Below, in pieces: positions 61,112 through 64,000 of a stretch of 64,000 nucleotides of DNA. The first letter of the stretch is position 1. Each line of letters starts with the position of its first letter. The translations under genes and the position numbers were made by a program. The notes beneath the pieces are model-generated. The model ran no database searches and was not told the origin of the DNA. It saw nothing but the letters and a program-made list of their open reading frames with translations. Location of the stretch: positions 1-64,000 of the forward strand of contig JAFDXH010000256.1 of NCBI GenBank assembly GCA_018268075.1, read 5' to 3'. Origin of the DNA: Bacteroidota bacterium (GTDB lineage Bacteria; Bacteroidota; Bacteroidia; Chitinophagales; Chitinophagaceae).

Positions 61112-62629
61112 ATGTCGCCAACAGTCTTATTATCCTTTATAATTGGATATTTTTTAGTACTTATTCTGGTCTCTTATTTTACTTCTAGAAAATCCTCAGA
61201 TAATGCTACTTTTTTCATAGCCAACCGTTCTTCTAAATGGTATTTGGTTGCTTTTGGTATGATTGGTACTGCTTTGAGTGGTGTTACATTTATTTCTGTA
61301 CCCGGTGAGGTGGGTAATCTCGCAGGGTCGCAATTCAGGTATTTCCAATTTGTATTGGGTAATGCTGTTGGGTATTTCATAGTTGCAGGAATTCTGCTAC
61401 CTCTTTACTACAGAATGCATCTTATTTCTATTTATGAGGTAATCGAAAGAACTCTTGGAAAAATGAGCCATAAAACGGCAGCCGCGATTTTTCTTGTATC
61501 GCGTGTTATAGGTTCTGCATTTAGATTGTACCTCGTGGCTATTGTATTGCAGCGATTCATTTTTGATGAGATGGGTGTACCATTCTGGTTAACAATTGTT
61601 ATTTGCTTATTACTGATCTGGGGGTACACATTTCGAGGGGGATTAAAAACAATCATTATCACTGATACGCTACAAACAATTTTTTTAGTTTCTTCTGTGG
61701 TATTGTCCATCTATTTTATATGCAGTAGCCTAAACATGAATGTTGGCGAAGCCTTTACAGCCATTAAGAATAGCCACTATTCTAAAATATTTTTTACTGA
61801 TGATTTTGTAACCAATAAATTCCATTTTTCTAAACAATTCCTTGGAGGAATTTTTGTAACGATAGGGATGTTTGGGCTTGATCAGGATCTGATGCAGAAA
61901 AATCTAAGTTGTAAAAACCTTAAGGATGCCCAAAAAAATATGTTCAGCTTTACCTTCATTTTTGTGATCATAAATTTATTTTTTTTAAGCGTAGGTGCAC
62001 TTCTTTATATTTATGCCAGCCGGGAAGGAATTGCGCTTCCGCTGGATGCAGCTACGGGGTTGCCACGTACAGATTATCTTTTTCCGGAGATTGCACTCAA
62101 CCATTTTAAGGGGATACCGGCAATTGTTTTTATGCTGGGTCTTACTGCTGCTACCTTTGCTACCACAGATTCAGGCCTTACTGCGCTTACCACTTCTTTT
62201 TGCATTGATTTTTTACATTTTGATAAAGTGAAAGATATTCCAGAGAAACAAATGGTACGTAGGAGAACTTATGTGCATGTTGGATTCTCGTTGTTGATAC
62301 TTTTAGTAGTTCTCCTGTTCAATGCTGTAAATAACGCCTCGGTGGTTTCAGCTATTTTTAAGGTTGCTACCTTTACCTATGGGCCGTTGATTGGGCTTTT
62401 TGCTTTTTCTATTTTTTCAAAATCCCGACAGGTATTTGATAAGGTGGTACCATTAGTATGTATAGTAGCACCATTAATTACTTTTTTTATTGACAAATAC
62501 AGTAAGGAATTATTAGGTGGGTATGTGTTTGCAGAGGAATTAATTATTGTGAATGGACTTATTACCTTTATTGGATTATACCTCTTCTCAAAAAGAAGAG
62601 ACCCGATAGAAAAACTTGCTCATGCCTGA
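61112..62629 (+). CDS. Sodium:solute symporter (SSS family)
   Basis: This 505-residue membrane protein has about 13 helices and SSS-family signatures: ANRSSKWYLVAFGMIGTALSG near 37-57, GYTFRGGLKTIIITDTLQT near 170-188, and TAATFATTDSGLTALTTSF near 348-366 with the sodium-site Ser/Thr residues. It imports a solute (sugar, amino acid or nucleobase-like) with sodium. The stop overlaps the start of the methyltransferase gene by 8 bp, so the two may work together. Confidence 0.93.
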   Translation: MSPTVLLSFIIGYFLVLILVSYFTSRKSSDNATFFIANRSSKWYLVAFGMIGTALSGVTFISVPGEVGNLAGSQFRYFQFVLGNAVGYFIVAGILLPLYYRMHLISIYEVIERTLGKMSHKTAAAIFLVSRVIGSAFRLYLVAIVLQRFIFDEMGVPFWLTIVICLLLIWGYTFRGGLKTIIITDTLQTIFLVSSVVLSIYFICSSLNMNVGEAFTAIKNSHYSKIFFTDDFVTNKFHFSKQFLGGIFVTIGMFGLDQDLMQKNLSCKNLKDAQKNMFSFTFIFVIINLFFLSVGALLYIYASREGIALPLDAATGLPRTDYLFPEIALNHFKGIPAIVFMLGLTAATFATTDSGLTALTTSFCIDFLHFDKVKDIPEKQMVRRRTYVHVGFSLLILLVVLLFNAVNNASVVSAIFKVATFTYGPLIGLFAFSIFSKSRQVFDKVVPLVCIVAPLITFFIDKYSKELLGGYVFAEELIIVNGLITFIGLYLFSKRRDPIEKLAHA

Positions 62630-63263
62630 AATATTATCTCAACTGGTAAATGATTATGCCCTCAGATTTTCTTCGCCCACCGATGATTTGCTAGTGGAGG
62701 TAGAACAATTTACAAAAGAAAATCATCATGACCCTGGAATGCTGAGTGGCCCATTGCAAGGAAAATTTCTTGAAATATTTAGCCGTATTATTCAACCGGA
62801 GGCCATATTGGAGATAGGCACATTTACCGGATACAGCGCACTTTGCATGGCTAAGGGGCTAAAAGAAAATGGAGAGCTACATACCATAGAGCTAAGAGAA
62901 AATGAGGTACGTATTGCAAAGAATTTTTTTGCAAAATCTTTACAACGTGCACAGATAATTTTGCATCATGGAAATGCGTTAGAAATTATTCCAACCATAA
63001 AGAAAGAATGGGATCTCATATTTATTGATGCTGATAAAACAGGGTATATTGATTATTACGAATTAACTTTGCCACTTTTAAAGAAAAATGGAATAATACT
63101 CGTTGATAATGTGCTTTTTCATGGCCAGGTTTTGGAGGAGGAAATAAGGGGCAAAAATGCAAAAGCTATTCAGGCATTTAATGACCATGTAAGCAAGGAT
63201 GAAAGAGTAAGTCAAGTGATTATGACGGTGAGAGACGGATTGATGTTGATAATTAAGAAATAA
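62622..63263 (+). CDS. Class I SAM-dependent O-methyltransferase (CCoAMT-like)
   Basis: The start is the ATG at 62622 (MPEILSQLVNDY). The 213-residue protein has the SAM-binding ILEIGTFTGYSALCMA near 66-81, the metal-binding Asp in FIDADKTGYIDYYE (about 134-147) and VDNVLFHG near 163-170. These are the features of the caffeoyl-CoA/catechol O-methyltransferase family, which needs a divalent metal. The acceptor in this organism is unknown. Confidence 0.93.
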   Translation: MPEILSQLVNDYALRFSSPTDDLLVEVEQFTKENHHDPGMLSGPLQGKFLEIFSRIIQPEAILEIGTFTGYSALCMAKGLKENGELHTIELRENEVRIAKNFFAKSLQRAQIILHHGNALEIIPTIKKEWDLIFIDADKTGYIDYYELTLPLLKKNGIILVDNVLFHGQVLEEEIRGKNAKAIQAFNDHVSKDERVSQVIMTVRDGLMLIIKK

Positions 63264-63286
63264 TAGATATAAAGATTTCAAGGACG

Positions 63287-64000
63287 ATGAAAAATATTTT
63301 ATTAGTTATATCTCTTTGTGTTTTTTTATCATTGGATATAAGTGCACAACGGCTTAGCCCAGAGCAATATATTGCCACCTACAAAGATTTGGCTATCAGA
63401 GAAATGAAAAGGATGGGAGTGCCGGCTAGCATTACACTTGCGCAAGGGCTTCTTGAAACAGAAGGGGGTAATAGCGCTTTGTTGTTGAAATCTAATAATC
63501 ACTTTGGCATTAAGTGCAAAAGCTCGTGGACAGGGGAAAGTGTGAGCCATGATGATGATGCTGCGGGGGAGTGTTTTAGGGTATATAAAAATGCAGAAGA
63601 CAGCTACCGCGATCATTCAAATTTTCTGAAAGGGAATGACCGATATGCTTTCCTTTTCAAATTAGACCCTGCAGATTACAAGGGATGGGCTTATGGCCTT
63701 AAAAAAGCAGGATATGCCACCAATCCCAATTATCCTCAAATACTAATTAATAATATTGAGAAATATAAACTTCAGCAATACTCTCTTGAAGCATTGAGTG
63801 ATGTACCTGTTTTTGATGCTACTAAATATACCAATGACCCAGAGGTGAAATCAGTGATGCCGGATGAAGAAAGTAATTCATCATCTACCAATCAGGAAAT
63901 AACTATAAATGGGTGTAAGGCGCTTCGTGCAAGCAAAGGCACATCATTATTGGCGATTGCTACCTTGTATAATATTCCGCTTTCAAAACTATTGGAATTT
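63287..64000 (+). CDS. Glucosaminidase-domain peptidoglycan hydrolase with LysM (3' end beyond window)
   Basis: The frame starts at 63287 after an AAGGA ribosome site and runs to the right edge, giving 238 codons. A signal peptide (about 1-20, ending SAQ) is followed by a glucosaminidase domain with ASITLAQGLLETEGGNSALL (catalytic-type Glu) and NNHFGIKCKSSWTGESV. DSYRDHSNFLKG and GLKKAGYATNPNYP come next. A LysM-like motif begins near 210 (LRASKGTSLLAIATLYNIPL). It should cleave peptidoglycan during growth or division. Confidence 0.93.
   Translation, partial: MKNILLVISLCVFLSLDISAQRLSPEQYIATYKDLAIREMKRMGVPASITLAQGLLETEGGNSALLLKSNNHFGIKCKSSWTGESVSHDDDAAGECFRVYKNAEDSYRDHSNFLKGNDRYAFLFKLDPADYKGWAYGLKKAGYATNPNYPQILINNIEKYKLQQYSLEALSDVPVFDATKYTNDPEVKSVMPDEESNSSSTNQEITINGCKALRASKGTSLLAIATLYNIPLSKLLEF

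Noticed and set aside
1-64000. CRISPR arrays and intact tRNA or rRNA genes
   Set aside because: No regularly spaced direct repeats were seen, and no complete tRNA or rRNA was recognised apart from the 3' tRNA fragment at 43060.

Overview
This window comes from a low-GC Bacteroidota genome, most likely a Chitinophagaceae-like soil or water bacterium. Evidence: type IX secretion signals, a gliding-motility-type C-terminus with PKD repeats, Bacteroidota -7 promoter boxes (TAnnTTTG), PRTRC/Mob-type mobilisation genes and many families typical of the phylum. Two parts meet at about 43,060, where the orphan 3' end of a tRNA gene marks the right end of an integrated element.

Left part (1-43,059), mobile island. 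(a) 1-1,482: mercury module, a CadC/ArsR-type repressor, a MerT-MerP fusion, a GDCCVxC protein and a DUF6660-like protein, behind an operator/promoter. (b) 1,688-21,142: about 20 genes on the minus strand for copper/silver: HYC_CC_PP-like protein, CusA (split into two frames), CusC, two CusB-type adaptors, a BNR-repeat lipoprotein, a CopZ-like chaperone, a His-rich protein, two DUF3347 proteins, a haem-binding protein, a multicopper oxidase fused to a CopB-like barrel, a Csp-like copper-storage protein, DUF305, Lgt (in-frame stop), a CPH-type P-type ATPase and a disulfide oxidoreductase. (c) 21,205-25,082: arsenic operon, arsR-arsM-arsN(frameshifted)-acr3-metallophosphoesterase plus a decayed arsC. 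Two copies of an ATCG-N8-CGAT operator are visible. (d) 25,222-26,536: IS110 element with a probable bridge RNA. (e) 27,310-35,481: mobilisation block (primase, oriT-like palindromes, MobC, relaxase, coupling protein, SSB, DUF932) ending in a truncated PRTRC protein E. No mating-pore genes and no integrase are present, so the element is a remnant, is mobilised in trans, or continues to the left. (f) 35,702-42,807: cargo of a Schlafen/AlbA_2 protein, two HEPN-motif proteins, a frameshifted HNH protein and two unknowns. This is the best place to look for an undescribed defence-like system.

Right part (43,060-64,000), chromosome. A GIY-YIG remnant follows the tRNA scar. Then come a lysoplasmalogenase/fatty-acid-hydroxylase pair (probable ether-lipid turnover), a secreted protein and a MORN protein each interrupted by TAA, and an IS91-type transposase fragment. 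rplKAJL follows, ending in a terminator with neither nusG before it nor rpoB after it. The rest is secreted T9SS proteins (a lipase-like esterase and a PKD-repeat adhesin), small lipoproteins, an SDR, a sodium:solute symporter, an O-methyltransferase and a glucosaminidase/LysM protein cut by the window edge.

A recurring theme is interrupted genes (lgt, cusA, arsN, arsC, HNH, GIY-YIG, the 45.5 kb gene, MORN). Several are one-base shifts in or near short homopolymers. Sequencing error and true decay cannot be told apart from the sequence alone.
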